From Boswellia sacra (Eukaryota; Streptophyta; Magnoliopsida; Sapindales; Burseraceae), in assembly GCA_013180625.2 (NCBI GenBank), contig SNVD02002434.1:682001-746000 (forward strand): a stretch of DNA of 64,000 nt, read 5' to 3'. The position numbers and the translations under genes are program-made. Of the stretch, positions 46,019 through 63,107 are shown piece after piece (the first letter of the stretch is position 1; the number at the start of each line of letters is the position of its first letter). Below the pieces are notes generated by a model. It saw nothing but the letters and a program-made list of their open reading frames with translations. It was not told the DNA's origin and did not search any database.

Positions 46019-47674
46019 AGGCTTTCTTTTGTTATGAAGGTCAACTTTAACAGTACTTGAGGCTTTATTTTATTAAAGGACTGATCAACATTAATTGTCA
46101 AGTTGTTTTTTATTAGAAAAGCAAATCATGTGGACCCTGCAATATTGATTTGGCTAACGAAACTATGCAATTACCGTACGGATACTAATGCGGCGGGCGG
46201 GGACGGTTTTATTGTTAAATAAGTAACGCTGCTCTTATAAATTACTTATACAAACTTATTTATATAAATTAACATGATATGATGTGATTTGATAAATAAA
46301 TATAATAATTTAATAAATATATATTAATAATAAATAATATTAATTAACATAAGTGATATAACAATCATATAGAAATGTCACGTCAATTTATTTATTTAAA
46401 TTTGTATAAATAATTTATACGAGTAGTATTATTCTTGTTCAATTTATCCCTTATTTCTCACTCATTTTCTATGTTATTTAAGATAATCTAAGGATAAGAT
46501 CTCCAATAAATATCTTTTTCAATCCTACTTTGTCGTAATATCAACATCTTTTATATAATTAAATTTAAAATTTTAATAAAATAAAATAATATTTTTATTT
46601 TTAAATCATAAATATAATTTTATTTTTTAATAATCAATATATTAAATATTAAATAATAGAAATAATATTTATAAATTTTTGAATATTTTTTATATATAAT
46701 AATTTATTATATGAAAATAAAAAAATACTATATTTTATATTTTTGTATGTAATGATAAAGGGTATAAAATGGATGCAGTGTAGGATAAGAAATAAGAAAC
46801 CCATCTCAATCCCATCAAAATGAGATTAAAAATTCTTACTCCCATTCCCACCTCAATGAAGATAGATCCCCTCGACAAGATGTCTACCTGCATATCCATG
46901 ATATCAGCTGCTAGCCTGAGTAAGGATCTTCCCATAAAAACGGAGCACGAAAAGTTTGGTGCTTATCCCACGGTATCACTTTAACTCGGTGAACGTGTAG
47001 TGCCGCAAGTGAATTCCTACCATGCAAGACAGAGCGCATACTCTGTTTTTTTATCTGAAAGTGCCATTTGGTTAAACATGCTATCTTGCCCACCCTCAGT
47101 AGAGGTTCGGACTGTCTCAAGGCCCCTACGATTAAATCCCATCTCTAAGAATCTCAGGACTTGTGAAGAGGCTACCTGGATCCCAACTCCACGCACATTT
47201 TGCCATCCCTAAATACCGGACGATTCCTGATTGTCAAACAAATGTTCGTTTAAGGTGAAAGAAACATATCATCTCGCACTGGGACGATATTTTTCTCAAC
47301 CATAATGACTACAGCCACCAATCAGCATGACGACTGGACACACATAACAAGCGAGGAACGAAAAATTATTAAAAAAAAAAAAACTAACGGGCTGCCTCTA
47401 CCAATACCATCATCTTAACCAAAATATGATACAAATTAAAAGAAAAATGAATGTTTTCTTACTCAACATACAACAATTGAGCAATAGTATATATATCTGT
47501 TCTTTGACGCTTAGTCCGGAGAAACATATGTAAATGTTTAATTGCATGAGAGGATCTACAAATTGCAACCACTCGCAGAACAAAACAAGACCACCATGCC
47601 ATATATTTCTGGCTAGCTTTTCTTACCTTTTTCAACCACCAGTATATAAAACCAGACTGTAGTATTTGCTTCAA
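46019..47674. other. Intergenic flank: MITE, AT-rich DNA, unexplained stretch and AAK1-like 3' UTR
   Basis: Contents: the candidate MITE listed separately; AT-rich DNA to about 46745; a noticeably more balanced-composition stretch at 46760-47215 with short frames but no recognised family; and from about 47400 the 3' flank and UTR of the AAK1-like gene, which is the part duplicated at 26860-27245. Confidence 0.5.
46222..46440. repeat. Candidate foldback MITE, AT-rich
   Basis: The left end GTAACGCTGCTCTTATAAAT and the reverse complement of the right end, GAATAATACTACTCGTATAA, are alike, and the similarity continues inward (TTATACAAA, ATAAATTA). No coding content. Ends are approximate. Confidence 0.5.
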
Positions 47675-50600
47675 TTAGAAACCAGCCCACCCAGCAGGTT
47701 GGGCAGATGACTGGTTCTCTGTAATCTTTGAATGGCCAACGCCCTGTGAACTGCCTTCTCCACTACCTGGTTTTGATCTCTGGCTGCTAGCTGTAGGGAC
47801 AGCTGTAAAACTCTCAGCTCCAAAACCCCAGGTGTCAAAACCAGAAGTTGCTCGAGCAGCTTGCTTGTTCGGGTGACCATTTCGGGTCCGAACAGATTGA
47901 GCTATGTTTGGCCGATGTGGCTTGGGATCCTCAGTAAAAGCCTGCCATGAGTTTGGCTCTGTACTTGGAGTACCCCAATCAGATTTACCTTGCTGGAGTT
48001 GCGGAACTGTTCCTTCAATCTTCTCCCTCTGCAGTAAAAAGAATATATGCTATCAAGATCATGAATAAAAAGGCACAATCACATTAAAAGCCCAAGAGTA
48101 GACATAAGATTGTAACAAATGTATTATCAAAACAATACCAGAGGCGTTGCAGATGGTTTACTCCCTGGTGAGATTTGATTTCTCAAAGCATCTTTACTTG
48201 GCGATGCAGCAAGAGCTTGCTTGAGCTCCTGTATCTCCTGCCTCTGAGATCGGCAAATGGCAGAAAGCTTTTCAAATTTGGAAGTTATTTCAGCCTTCTC
48301 CAAGTTAGCTTGCTTTAACTGACCTTTCAGCCTCTCCACTTCATCCTCCAATGCCTCTTCTTTTCCCAATTTTTTATCACCAATTCCAGGATTCAACTTA
48401 TTGGTATCAAATTCAGCAACAAAAGAGTTAAAAGCCTCATCTTGAAAATTAGCTGTGCTCTCAGTTTTTGATGCCTTCAGCTTCTCAATGCCAGTCTCTG
48501 TCTCTTTTGGGAAAAAGTTCACTTTGAAATCCTTGGAAGGCCCATCCTCAGGCTTGTGCAATTTACGATGCACATTTCTTGACATCACATGAGTCTGTAT
48601 ATTTTCCTCTTTTCCAGGGCTAGTGTTCCTGGGTAAAGGATGGTTCTCTGCTCGATCCCAATCATGTCTTAATGTACTATAGTTAGTTGGTTCTTCATCA
48701 AATTTAGGTCTGCTATCTTCTTCAGCAACACCTGAGGTCTTAGCATGTTGAGTAGACCAGAAAGCACCAAGCTGCCCCCCACCTGCACCCCGTGCAGCAG
48801 TATCTGATGGCTGTGATATACTTCTATTTGATTCTCCGGATGGTGGGGGTGGCGGACTTCTTCGAGGCATTGGAGGTGACCTATTTGGAGGCTTTGATAT
48901 ACCTGCTAATATTTATAAACAGACAATATACCTCTTCAATTGAATGCAAGATCTAAACAACAGTTACTTAAGCACATAAACAATTGTTAATTATTTTTCT
49001 CTATGTTCAAAATAACACCTGGCACATAGAGCACGTGTTAAAACTTTTTAGTTCCAAGTTCATTGAGGTAATTATCTGATCCGGATAATCAGCTTGCAAC
49101 TGAAGCTTAGATGCACCCGCAGAAAATTGCTCTTACCATCATGTATGCCAGCAGATTGCATTTCAGGTGGTCTATCAGGCAATGACTTCTGTAGTCCAAC
49201 AGGTAACAGCTCGTTAACACGAAACCACACCTGTCACCATGGGAAGAAAATCCCAGCATCAGTGAGCAAAATGTTAGAATCTCTGCACATAATTATGGCA
49301 TGGAAATAACAATCTAAAACTAACCTAAGTTCATGGAGATGAATGGCCAATCAAGCAAAGCGCTTGCCTGCGTGATGTCTGGTCTGTCATCTGGTGAAGC
49401 TTGAAGCATGTCTCTAATTAGATCAGTAACAGAGGAGCTGTATTTAGGCAACTCTGGAATGCGAAAGTTCCCGTTTAAGATTTGTAATTTTGATTCCCCA
49501 TCAAACGCATTTTTGAAGTAGCATATGCGAAAGAGGAGACATCCAAGAGCCTGCAATAATAACAGAGAAAATTCAGCTCCTACAGTTTGCAAGATATATA
49601 GATTCTCTCTTTATAACTAATATAGGATTTCACACAGAAGTGTAAGGTTCAATTCACTTACCCATATGTCCACCTTCTCACTGATAAACTCTCTTCGAAG
49701 CAGATCCCACATCTAAGTCAATAAAAGGAGATAGAAATCAAATATTTTTACCATCAAAGACCAGAAATTCAATTTAGCACAATTTTTTTTTTCATTTAAC
49801 CTCAGGGGCTCTGTAGGCTGGTGTTGTGTGCTTCCTGATATTATCCTCTTCAACGCCCATTTCTTCAAGCTTCTCAAAACACTTATGATTGGTTGACGTG
49901 CTTCCAAAGTCACACAACTTCCATGATCCATCAGAACCCAAAAGAAGATTCTCAGCCTTCAAGTCTCTGCAAAAATGCATCAAGAAGAATATATTACTAA
50001 TAAGATATCTACAAAAGACAAAGTCAACGAACAAGTCTCTTCTATCATAAAAGAGAAAGAGTATACCCTTAATCTATAGTTTAACAGGAAGAACAACACT
50101 TAGGATGAAGGAGGCAGGGTTGAAGCAATATATATCTTAACAACAGGGGCCTTTCAACTGAATATAATCATGTGTCACTTAAAAATGCAACGAATAGAAT
50201 GGAGGCGTGTCATGCTCATGCAACTGAGGAGTGTTGAAGACAATTTTTTAGATGATCTTTCACAGAGAAAATACATAAGATGCGTAAAATAATTTGTAAT
50301 TAAGCTAAATAGAATGAAACTAAAACTAGACAAAACGGGGCCAAGCTTATAGCACATTACCGGTGAGCAATTGGCGGAGACTGACAATGCATTGCAAATA
50401 CTGCATTGCAAATATCCCTGAAAATTGTTAAAACCTGTTTCTCTTCAAAATACCCAGCACCTCTGCTCTCCAACACGTTTACGAGAGACTTATCGCAAAA
50501 TTCCATCACAAGGAGAGCTTCCTTTGTCCTGCCCATATCTATGAAGGTATGGGCATGTAGTGCAACTACATTGGGATGTCCTCTGAGAGATTTCATCACC

Positions 50601-50824
50601 GAGATCTCCTTCATAACCAGTTCCAACGACTCCTCATCATTGCATATCATGTGCTTCAAAGCATACTGCTTGGATGCATGTACAGCATCGCGAGCAGAGT
50701 AAACACAAGAGAAACCACCCTCAGCAATGACATTGCGGACATGGATTTTAAGATTTCCGACATCGATGGCACGGCCTTCCAGCCCAGTTGGCTCTTTTTG
50801 CATAAAAGGTTTGAATCTCCACAT
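47675..50824 (-). CDS. AAK1-like (NAK family) serine/threonine protein kinase
   Basis: Seven exons, read downwards: 50824-50361, 49966-49801, 49712-49662, 49550-49368, 49230-49137, 48902-48139, 48028-47675. Total 2076 nt, 691 aa, in phase throughout. The kinase domain covers about residues 25-310: Lys57 in YALKHM, HRDLKAENLL (154-163), DFG at 174-176 followed by STS as in NAK kinases, APEMWDLL and DDRPDITQVW. After it come a proline-rich stretch (RRSPPPPPSGES), a coiled coil (EDEVERLKGQLKQANLEKAE, QRQEIQELKQALAAS) and a tail ending SAQPAGWAGF. Animal relatives (AAK1, GAK) phosphorylate clathrin adaptors; a trafficking role here is inferred. Intron 4 begins GC (CAG then GCAAGC), the only join that yields the conserved ITQVWFRVNE. 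A 5' UTR intron is likely. Confidence 0.93.
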
Positions 50825-51330
50825 AATTGATAGGATTACAACAAAAGCTCACTGCATATACAATGAAGAAAACATAAAAAAAGTGTCAAACCCATGTTGA
50901 ATAATCTAAATTCCATTTCTTTTCTCCATTACAAACATAACGCATATATGGATCTTTGGATGTGTCCCATTACTTCATCAACACAAGTGATGGCCCCGGA
51001 ACCTCCAAATTGAGTGAAATTTCATAATTCATTTAATTAAATAATACCCATCTGATATTAGATTAGATCTATAAATAAAACATACAGCTGATAAAAAATA
51101 AAATAAAATGAATCCCGAATGAAATCAATCAAAAGCTGAAAGCATGCAACTATACATAAACTAAAAACATTAAAGATCCGTTAAAAACAATAACAATATA
51201 AAAGAAGAAGACGAAGAAGAAAAAAATGGACCTGTAGCTGTTACGGTGAGTAGAACAAAAAGAGAAGCAGAGGCAGAAGTCGCTTGCTTAAGATCTGAGT
51301 ATACTATTGGTCTTGCTTTTACGTGTTGTA
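50825..51330 (-). promoter_or_regulatory. 5' UTR intron and first-exon region of the AAK1-like gene
   Basis: On the minus strand a likely donor follows GCTACAG at about 51233, and a likely acceptor (ATATGCAG) lies at about 50856, so the leader is probably split by an intron of about 380 nt ahead of the ATG. Exact ends are uncertain. Confidence 0.5.
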
Positions 51331-52310
51331 GTTTTCTCGATCTGAAAACACAAAAAGTTAAATAATAAAAAAATATTTATTTATTTACTTATTTATATTT
51401 TAATAATTAATTTAATTATTTAATAGGTAGTCTAGCGAGAGTGGGGCTTCGGCTTTTGCTGTGGCCTTTGCTTTTCGGTTTCGGTGGGAGTGGGGAGTGG
51501 TGGTGATTGTGGTGACTTGCCCCGTCTCTCTCAGCTTCAGCTTCACCTTCACCTTCACCTTCACTTCTTCACCCTCGCTCACTGTATATTTACAATCTAT
51601 TCCCCTTACGTGTTCCTCTCTTATTGGCAGTAATGCAACTCCACACTCCACCTTCTCATCATGTTGTTTTCTACTTATTACATCACGTTAATCTCTAATT
51701 TACCCTCGTTCTCTGCTAAACACATGAGATTAATATTCTAATTAAGTGTTCAAACCGAGCTAAAGTATCAGCTGTGGGATTTTTTTTCTCTTTTACTCAT
51801 CAACTTTAAACACAATAATAAGTTCAACAATCACATTGCTTCAATTCTACACAAAACCATAATTGATTGCGAAATATTATCTTAAATTATTACCTTACAT
51901 TAACATCAAATTGAGAAATTGGGAATTATTTTAATGACACTTAAATTAAATCATACTCTGTCTCTGACCCGTTTATTGATTTTGTGATTTTATTAATCTG
52001 CTTACAAGATTAGCAACGACAACCTAATGTTAATTTGTTTTTTCTTCTAAGCTAATTAATCATTCCGCAACCTCTCTGTCAACTTCTATGATATATGATA
52101 AATGAATGCTATCAACCCTTCTTTTATTACTTAAAAAAAAATTGATTATTGATAATTGAATTAATAATTCACTTATTATTATCCTATAATGGAAAAGCAT
52201 TACAAATAACCTCAAAATAAGGTCTAATATTATATATAACCCTGACGTTTTACATTATACTAATCATAATCCTAATGCTAACAAATTCTTGTTAAATCAA
52301 ACTTCTTAGA

Positions 52311-52352
<42 letters not shown>

Positions 52353-53904
52353 ACAATTAAACCTTTTAACTATACTATTTTTCATTATTCAAACAATTAT
52401 ATAACTACTTAGTATTTAAATTAGAGGTTTATAAAATTTTTATCAATAACCTTATACTAAAGAAAATCTAAAAAATCTAAAAAAATAAAATTCAAATTAA
52501 AATAAATAAAATAAATATAAAAGGGTAAGGATAAACTAAAATAACACAAATAAAATAAACCAATTAAATCCTAATAATATAGTGCTCAAAACTAAAATAA
52601 GATTGAAAACTAAAACTAAAGTATGTTATAATTAAAATAAATATAAAAAATTAAAAATAATTTTGTTTTAATTATTTTTCTTATTTCTTATTATTGAGAC
52701 TTTCTCATTGATTTTATTTTGATTCGTTTATCATGCGAATTAATTGTTCTATCAAACAAAATTTAAGATGTTACATAAAAGTTTAAATTAATTTTTAAAT
52801 TAAATTAAGATATCAATCAACATTACTGAAATAATGAAATTATTCACTTAATTATTCCATGAATGAAAGGATCTTAAAGAATAGTATGTTCGAAAGACAG
52901 ACGTAGTTGATGGTGAATGTATTTTATTTATGTATTTTATTATTTATAATTTTTTCATTAAAGTTTTATAAGATTAATTTATTTAAAAAAATAAACATGT
53001 CCAAGATTATTTTTTCTTAAAGAAATGATTTAAGTTACTTTTTTTGCCCTTTATATGTTAGATTTAACAGAAATTAATTAACAGTGGGGTTATAGATAAT
53101 ATTATAGTATAGATTATTAGGCTTTAGTTCAATATTACTAGAATATTTCCCCTTATCATAAACAAATAAAAGTTTTGTATTCACATACCAATGCAATAAA
53201 TATAGAGTGTACCCTTAATTCAACTTTTATTATTGGTATAATTATAATTAGATAAAAGCTTTGTATACACACATCAATGCAATAAATATAGAATAATGTA
53301 CAGGGTACATTAAAAAAAAATGTTGTTTGCATTTCTTTATAAAAATGGGTAATGTTAATGTGTTCTCGTGTTAATAGCTCAATGACAATAGAGTTTTATT
53401 ATAAAAATCGTTTTTATATTAATTTTTTTTAATTTTTGATTATTAAATACTATTTTCAAAGATATAGATTTTAATAAGACTAAATGAGTAGAACGTCAAT
53501 TATAATAATAAAATTATTAACTCTATCGAAACTATTTCAAATTTCATCCAAAATGATTGGTCAAGTAATATTGTGATATTATCAAACAATCATTCAATTA
53601 AAGGATATTATATTGTTGGAGACATAATTTACAATGCGATTCTTTTGGGATGAGTTTTTAAGAACAAAAAAGTAATGCAACATTGGAAATCATATGATAA
53701 TCATAAAATAATGCAAGGCAAGGAAAAACGCTGCGTTTTGGCGCCTTCTGTTCTGAAGTCTTAAGCCCTAGACTAAAGCTGAGCTCGGTGACTGCTTTGA
53801 GTTTAGCGTTCATTCTAGCATTCTCTATCATCTTCATAAACCCTCAAAGAGCGGGCATTCTCTCAGAAGAAGAAGAAGAAAAAAACAAAAAGAAAAAGAA
53901 AAAA
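51331..53904. other. Divergent intergenic region between the AAK1-like and zf-HIT genes
   Basis: Shared promoter space of two divergent genes. A CTTCAC hexamer repeat lies at about 51532-51575, a (TA)n microsatellite at 52313-52346, and most of the rest is very AT-rich. No reading frame above background. The zf-HIT 5' UTR should lie close to 53760-53904 and includes a GAA/AAG-rich run directly before the ATG. Confidence 0.5.
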
Positions 53905-56900
53905 ATGGAAAAACAAGAGCACGTAGCTTCAAGAAATAAAAACTCGAAAGCTAAAGAAGCAGGTACATGCGAAGAATGTAAAGAAAAGGCACCAAAGTAC
54001 AAGTGCCCAGGTTGCTCAATCCGCACCTGTAGCCTCGTCTGTGTGAAAGCTCACAAGCAACGTACTCATTGTTCCGGTAAAAGGAACATCACCCAGTTCG
54101 TTCCTCTCTCCCAGTTCAACGATAACATTCTTCTCTCTGGTATTTATTTAGTTTTTAATTCATATCTAGCATGTATGTACTCTGTTTTTTTCCGTTATTC
54201 AGGGTTTTCTTTAGTTGAGGATCGATGATTTCGTGTGGTTGAGGAAATTTCATGTTTTTATCTGGGATTTGGACACCCTTTGCATTGCTTTTAAAGAACT
54301 TTTTGTTACTTGATAATTTACCTCAATGGTTGGATGTTTCGTCTACGCTTCCAAATAACAATTTTGTCTTTTCCCCTTCAAAGTAGAACAACAATTTGGA
54401 TATTTGATTGTGGTTTGTTCAGGTGATTGTAATATGCTATATTTCAAATCTTTGGAGATTGCAATTTTCTTGTGGGAGAATGCTGCTAATTTATGCTTCT
54501 TAAGATATATGCTAATTTTCATGCAAACTTCTATTTTTTGTTCATTATTTATTTATTTATTTTTGGCACAGCCTTAAGGGTTTTATGGCTGGGGAAATTA
54601 CTTTCTGCAGTCACTTTGTAGTCTGTTTTGTTGTTTTTTGGTAGTTTCATTGATGGTAGATTGTAAGATGCTTGATAAAATTTGCTGATTCTTTTACTCC
54701 CACATGTTTATACCATACGTGTGGAAAATTCTTTATGTAGATTATAATTTGCTTGAGGAAATGAAGAGGGTTGCTGAATCTGCTCATAGACTGAGAGGCA
54801 AATTGTGTGGGTATTCTTATTTTAAGCTACCGTTTCATCTTCGGAGTCTGAGGAGTGCAGCTGCAAGTCGAAGGACAAAACTTCTATTTCTCCCTAGTGG
54901 AATGACAAAGAGGGAAAAGAATCAAACTCGATATGACCAAAGGTAAATACCATCTTTTCTTGTAGTTTCGGTGATTTTTTTCTCTTATTGCTGTCTTTAG
55001 GCTTGGATATGCAATGTGTTACTGAAAAAAATGAAAATACCATCCACTATGGAATTTGAAATTTCCAAAATCCAAATGAGGAAAATGCTGAAAGGGTTTA
55101 GATTGTTAGTCTTAAGGTTCTATTTACTCAAAACTATCATTATTTTCATCATAGTCATTATCCTTTTACTTCCTCGCGATGGCGGATAACTCAGAAATAT
55201 GGATGAAATGACATATTCATTTTAGATGCTTTTTCTTTTTCCTGTTCCAGTACTAATTTCTATATTGGACGTGCTTGCCAACTCAGCCAACCAATTAATT
55301 TCTCTTTTCGAATGTCATTACTCTTAACTTATCCTTGTATAAATCATTGTACTACCAATGTAATTTATGTTTAAAATACACTCTGAAACCTTGAACTTTT
55401 ATCTAGCAAGAGTCATATGGTCTTTAGCTGTCCCTGTGGTAAAAGTAAACATTTCATCTTATCCCTGTTGCTGACTCAGGGGGACATCATACATCTGTGA
55501 TTATCTAGGAACTACTCTCTTCTTTACTTGAATGTAATATGCACTTGCTCCATTATCTTCTCTAAACAAATTGTTGCCTTTGGTATTGTGATTAAAGATT
55601 CATTTTAAAAGCTGTGAGTTTTCAGTGTTTGCAATCCATTCTCCTTAGTGTTCAAAATCCTTTCTTTTGATTCTAAAATTAGAACTATATTTTTCTAATG
55701 TTCTCTCTCTCTCTCTCTCTCTCGCTCTCTCTCACACACACACACATGTGCGAATGCAAATTGGAATATGGATTTTAAGTCATTGATTGAAAGTATGAAT
55801 TTGTAAATTCTTTCAAAGTTTGAGCTAATAATTCATTTGCTTATTTTTGTTTCAGGAAGAAATCCATCTCATGGACAGTTGAGTGGCGGTTCCACTCAAC
55901 TGATATTGTTTTAATAAACCATGGGTGAGCTTTCCTACCACTTTCCATCTTCAAGCAAACAATGGTCTAGTTTTGTTTCTTTTTAGCTATTTCTTTTTCT
56001 TTATGTTATTTTTTTAATGTGTTCAAGAACTGATGCATTAAGCATTGTTGCAGAGTGAATGAAGACATAAACCTCTGCTCTATAATTGAGAACCATCTAA
56101 AACCTGGTCCATGGAATCATCAGCTAAGGCAATTCTGTGAGGAGCAGCTGGACCACCTAAAGTTTTTTATTCGCAAATTTCCAAAGGTTTTTTCCCCCAT
56201 CTTTTATGTCTTAGTTGATTGTGAATTATCTATTACAGATATCTGAAGTTCTATTGAACCCAAAAATAGTTTATCCACTTGGTCCTGCTTGGTTTATAGG
56301 TTTAATTCGGGTTGGGTTCAAATTGAACCCAACTGACAGGATCCTTCTTTTGGTTCAGTTACAGTTAGTGGTATCCCAGTCAAGTGTTACAGATTTAAGA
56401 CGCTGCAACACTGCAACCGAACCCTTGTCATTTCTCCTTGTGGTGCTTTGTGTTCATCTCTTTGGGGTAGCCCCCAAAACTCAATTTTGCATTGCCAATC
56501 TGATTCAGTTCTCTGTATTGTTGTTGGCTCTATGTGCTTGACTTCCTTGTTGTGGTGCTTCGGGACCATGTATACGTCAAGACAATAACGTGATTTATTT
56601 GTATATTATTTATTGTTATTAGTATCATTGAAGAAAGCAACAAAAAATAGGTTTGGCTCAATTTTCCTAGAAACTTATGGGAAAGGAAGATATCCTGAGA
56701 TAATATTCTAATTATTGGCTCACTTTATACTCATGAACTCTGGATTTGCACTACAGTTTACTTTAAGGTGAGCACACCCAGAATTGGAGTTGTGGTGAAT
56801 CTGGGTGATAATGGTGCCAATTGAGTTGGGATGTGCTCACCTTTGATATGTGATTCTATTGAATCTACTAAACAAATTGTAACAATGTCCTGGTGGTTGC

Positions 56901-57607
56901 TTTTTGTTACATTTTAAATCTGTTTACCAGAAGTTCCTTGTTTAGAGAAGATCTAACTTGCATTTTTATTCTGTTTGCAGGGGCCCAAGTCACCATTCCG
57001 CGAGTTGGACATAAAGGCCCCACTGAGACAACAATTATCCAATATAGTTATTCTTGAGTACCCTGTAATTTATGTGTTTCTCCCTTCACATAAATATGAT
57101 TTTGAGGTTGTTCAAGATTCAGAACCTGTCACTCGTAGGCATGTGGTCAAGGATGCTATCGGCGATGACCGCCAAAGCCCGAGAGGTATTCCATTCAGGG
57201 AGGAGGAAATAGAAGAAGATGTTTGCTCTTCAGATCCTAGGGTCTGTGATCTAATGAAGCAAGCAAATCCAAGTCCAATGCCTCTGATTCCCGTTCAAAA
57301 CAATACATCTGAGAAAGTTTCAAATAACTTGGATATACCTGCATTAACAGGAATGGCATGTGACAACAGTTTTCTTTCGAGCTCAAAGATGGAGGAACAA
57401 AGAGCTACTGAAGATATGGAGTTTGACTTTGATCAAGGCTTAATAGATGCATACTCGGATCTTATTGCCGAAATTAATCCTGATGACTTTCTTGATCTGG
57501 ATGGTATATTTTCCAAGGAAGCAAGTGGTCAAGAAAGAGGGAATCTTACAATTTCAAGAGATTATTTAGGGGAGCATGAATTGGAGGAAGGGGAGATTGC
57601 AGACTAG
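53905..57607 (+). CDS. BCD1: Box C/D snoRNP assembly protein of the BCD1/ZNHIT6 type (zf-HIT)
   Basis: Five exons: 53905-54139, 54741-54942, 55856-55924, 56054-56186, 56981-57607. Total 1266 nt, 421 aa, all GT-AG. The zf-HIT domain is at residues 22-56 with Cys22, 25, 34, 37, 42, 46, His50 and Cys56 as metal ligands (CEECKEKAPKYKCPGCSI). The body carries the family segments YSYFKLPFHLRSLRSAAASR, TVEWRF and a C-terminal region with LEYPVIYVFLPSHKYDF, then an acidic tail ending ELEEGEIAD. In yeast and animals BCD1/ZNHIT6 is a nuclear factor needed for box C/D snoRNP assembly, and thus rRNA modification; the same role here is inferred. The start is the first ATG in exon 1; the frame upstream of it is open only from a GTG. 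Confidence 0.93.
55697..55746. repeat. Compound microsatellite (CT)n(CA)n in zf-HIT intron 2
   Basis: A CT run of about 35 bp passes directly into a CA run of about 15 bp. It lies well inside the intron, away from the splice sites. Confidence 0.85.
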
Positions 57608-58546
57608 TGAACCAACACTGCTTTCCTTAGGAAAATGTAGTGCGAAAGGAGCATCTCCAGAGTTCTGCTGACTATTATGAGAATCAAAATTGTCCTGGAA
57701 ATTGGGCTTTGATTGTCACAACTCTCCTTCATATGGAGCGGGAAGAAGGCTGTCAAATGTGAGTGGGACATCTTCATTACCTGTTGTCTCGTGGTGATAT
57801 TTAAGATTGAGACTGCAGTCTCCAGTTCTCAGTTTTCAAGAAAATCCTCTCTTCCTCGCTGGTGCAACTGAGATCACGGGCACTCTGCAGTCTGCAATTG
57901 TTGCGTTTGTTATCACTTCCAAATATAAATGTTTTTCGTGGAGAGAATTATTTAACAGTAATGGAAATTGATTGCAAATTCGTTTCAGATATTCAGCCAA
58001 GCCTGTGATGCCGTTGCAACTATACAAGTACACTGTTAATATTGGCAAAGGCAAGCCAATTCACATGTGAGTACGTAATTGGAACTTGGACGCAGAGGCT
58101 AAAGCGAGAGCAACCATGTTAGCTTCAACTTCAAGCAATTAACCGGATCAATGAAAGTGGAAAAATTACTTTCAAATTACTACCAACATATTTACTTTCA
58201 GATGACTTTATCATCAAAAAGTTGGAGCCTTCATGTGTCAACATGTGCTTTGCCATGATTTCCTTGGTTTGTTGAGCTGCAGCCCGTAATTAAATGAAAC
58301 AAGATTAAATAACTAAAAATTTGTTGAGATATTTTATAAAAAATACATAATAAACGATTTTTATATTTATAAAACTTAGGATAGAAGAGAATCCTCACCG
58401 AGTGCACATCTTTCTCAATAAATTTTGGTGGGTGGCATTCAATGTAATTTAAAATGTAAACCTGAACACGTTTCATGACTTCGCTATATACATCAAGCAT
58501 GGGTAGAGAGAATGCCATGCATGGACCAAGGAAATCGGATGCAAGC
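57608..58546. other. zf-HIT 3' UTR and upstream region of the beta-glucosidase pseudogene
   Basis: The first 450 bp or so should be the zf-HIT 3' UTR and flank. The remainder is AT-rich DNA leading to the GH1 start. An in-frame ATG at 58475 lies upstream of the chosen GH1 start but adds residues that do not look like a signal peptide. Confidence 0.5.
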
Positions 58547-62141
<3,595 letters not shown>

Positions 62142-63107
62142 TGCCAATATTTCATCATTAGTGTCTATATAGATTCTATTCCATATATTTTCCAGTTTCC
62201 ACTCCCACCAACAGTGATCCACATGTAATTTATATAGTTCAGTTGCGGACAATTATTCTATGAATGATGATATTATTGCTTACTGGTTTGGCTTTTTTCT
62301 TATTTGTCTGGGTGGATAACTGAATCGATTCTATATATTTTTATCTATAATTTCCTTTGCACTTGCACACACATCATGTAACAGTTGTGGGGCTACGACC
62401 ATACACGTAGTTGTTTAAAAATCGAAGTGGTGACCGACCCACCATGCCATTTCTTTGCAATCACACCAACTACCGATTCGATCACGCAAGAATAATAATT
62501 CAACTGCAGTCTCGAAGCCTTTATCAATCAAGTGGATTTTTATCGTTTCCATTGGGATGATGTCTAGTGGTCCGTTGACGCATTTCTTTGATAGCTGAAT
62601 CACATCAGGAAATAATTTAATTAAGTTTCTAATCTAGCATTTCTTCTAAAACTTGTCATGTGATGATGGACCCAAATAACAAGTTAATCCAGGACAATGA
62701 ATGAGGAGAAATTGAACACATAAACTGACAAAAGTACTACATCAAATTCTTAATAAATGTTTTAATTGAGGGTTGATTTTTTTGTAATTAGGAAGGACTA
62801 ATAAAGTTGTCAATTCTAGGGCAAGCATGAATGAAAATGTTTGCTACTACAAACTGAACCAATCAATTTTTTTGAAAGTTCATCTGTCTCATGATTGACC
62901 TTCTAATCATGATATATCAAAGGATCTTTTGATTTTATTCCACTACACTTCTAATCATGCAAACATTAATTCCATCTATCACTCAACAGATTCTCTTGCT
63001 AATTTGACCACTAAGAAAGAACAAAGATGACATAATTAACTATATATGCATGCATAGATTGATTATTACTATGCTCTTCCTTTTGATTAATTATTCTTCT
63101 TTTGCAG
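62142..63107. other. Spacer between two GH1 pseudogenes
   Basis: 3' flank of the first GH1 copy, then AT-rich DNA. The expected exons 1-9 of the second copy were not found here, so that gene is truncated or rearranged. Confidence 0.45.

Noticed and set aside
53788..53904. N-terminal extension of the zf-HIT protein with a hydrophobic segment
   Set aside because: That frame opens only from a GTG; the first ATG at 53905 gives the usual nuclear protein start.
56215..56541. 108-residue plus-strand frame in zf-HIT intron 4
   Set aside because: The exon join across this intron is in phase and conserved, and the frame itself has no recognisable domain.
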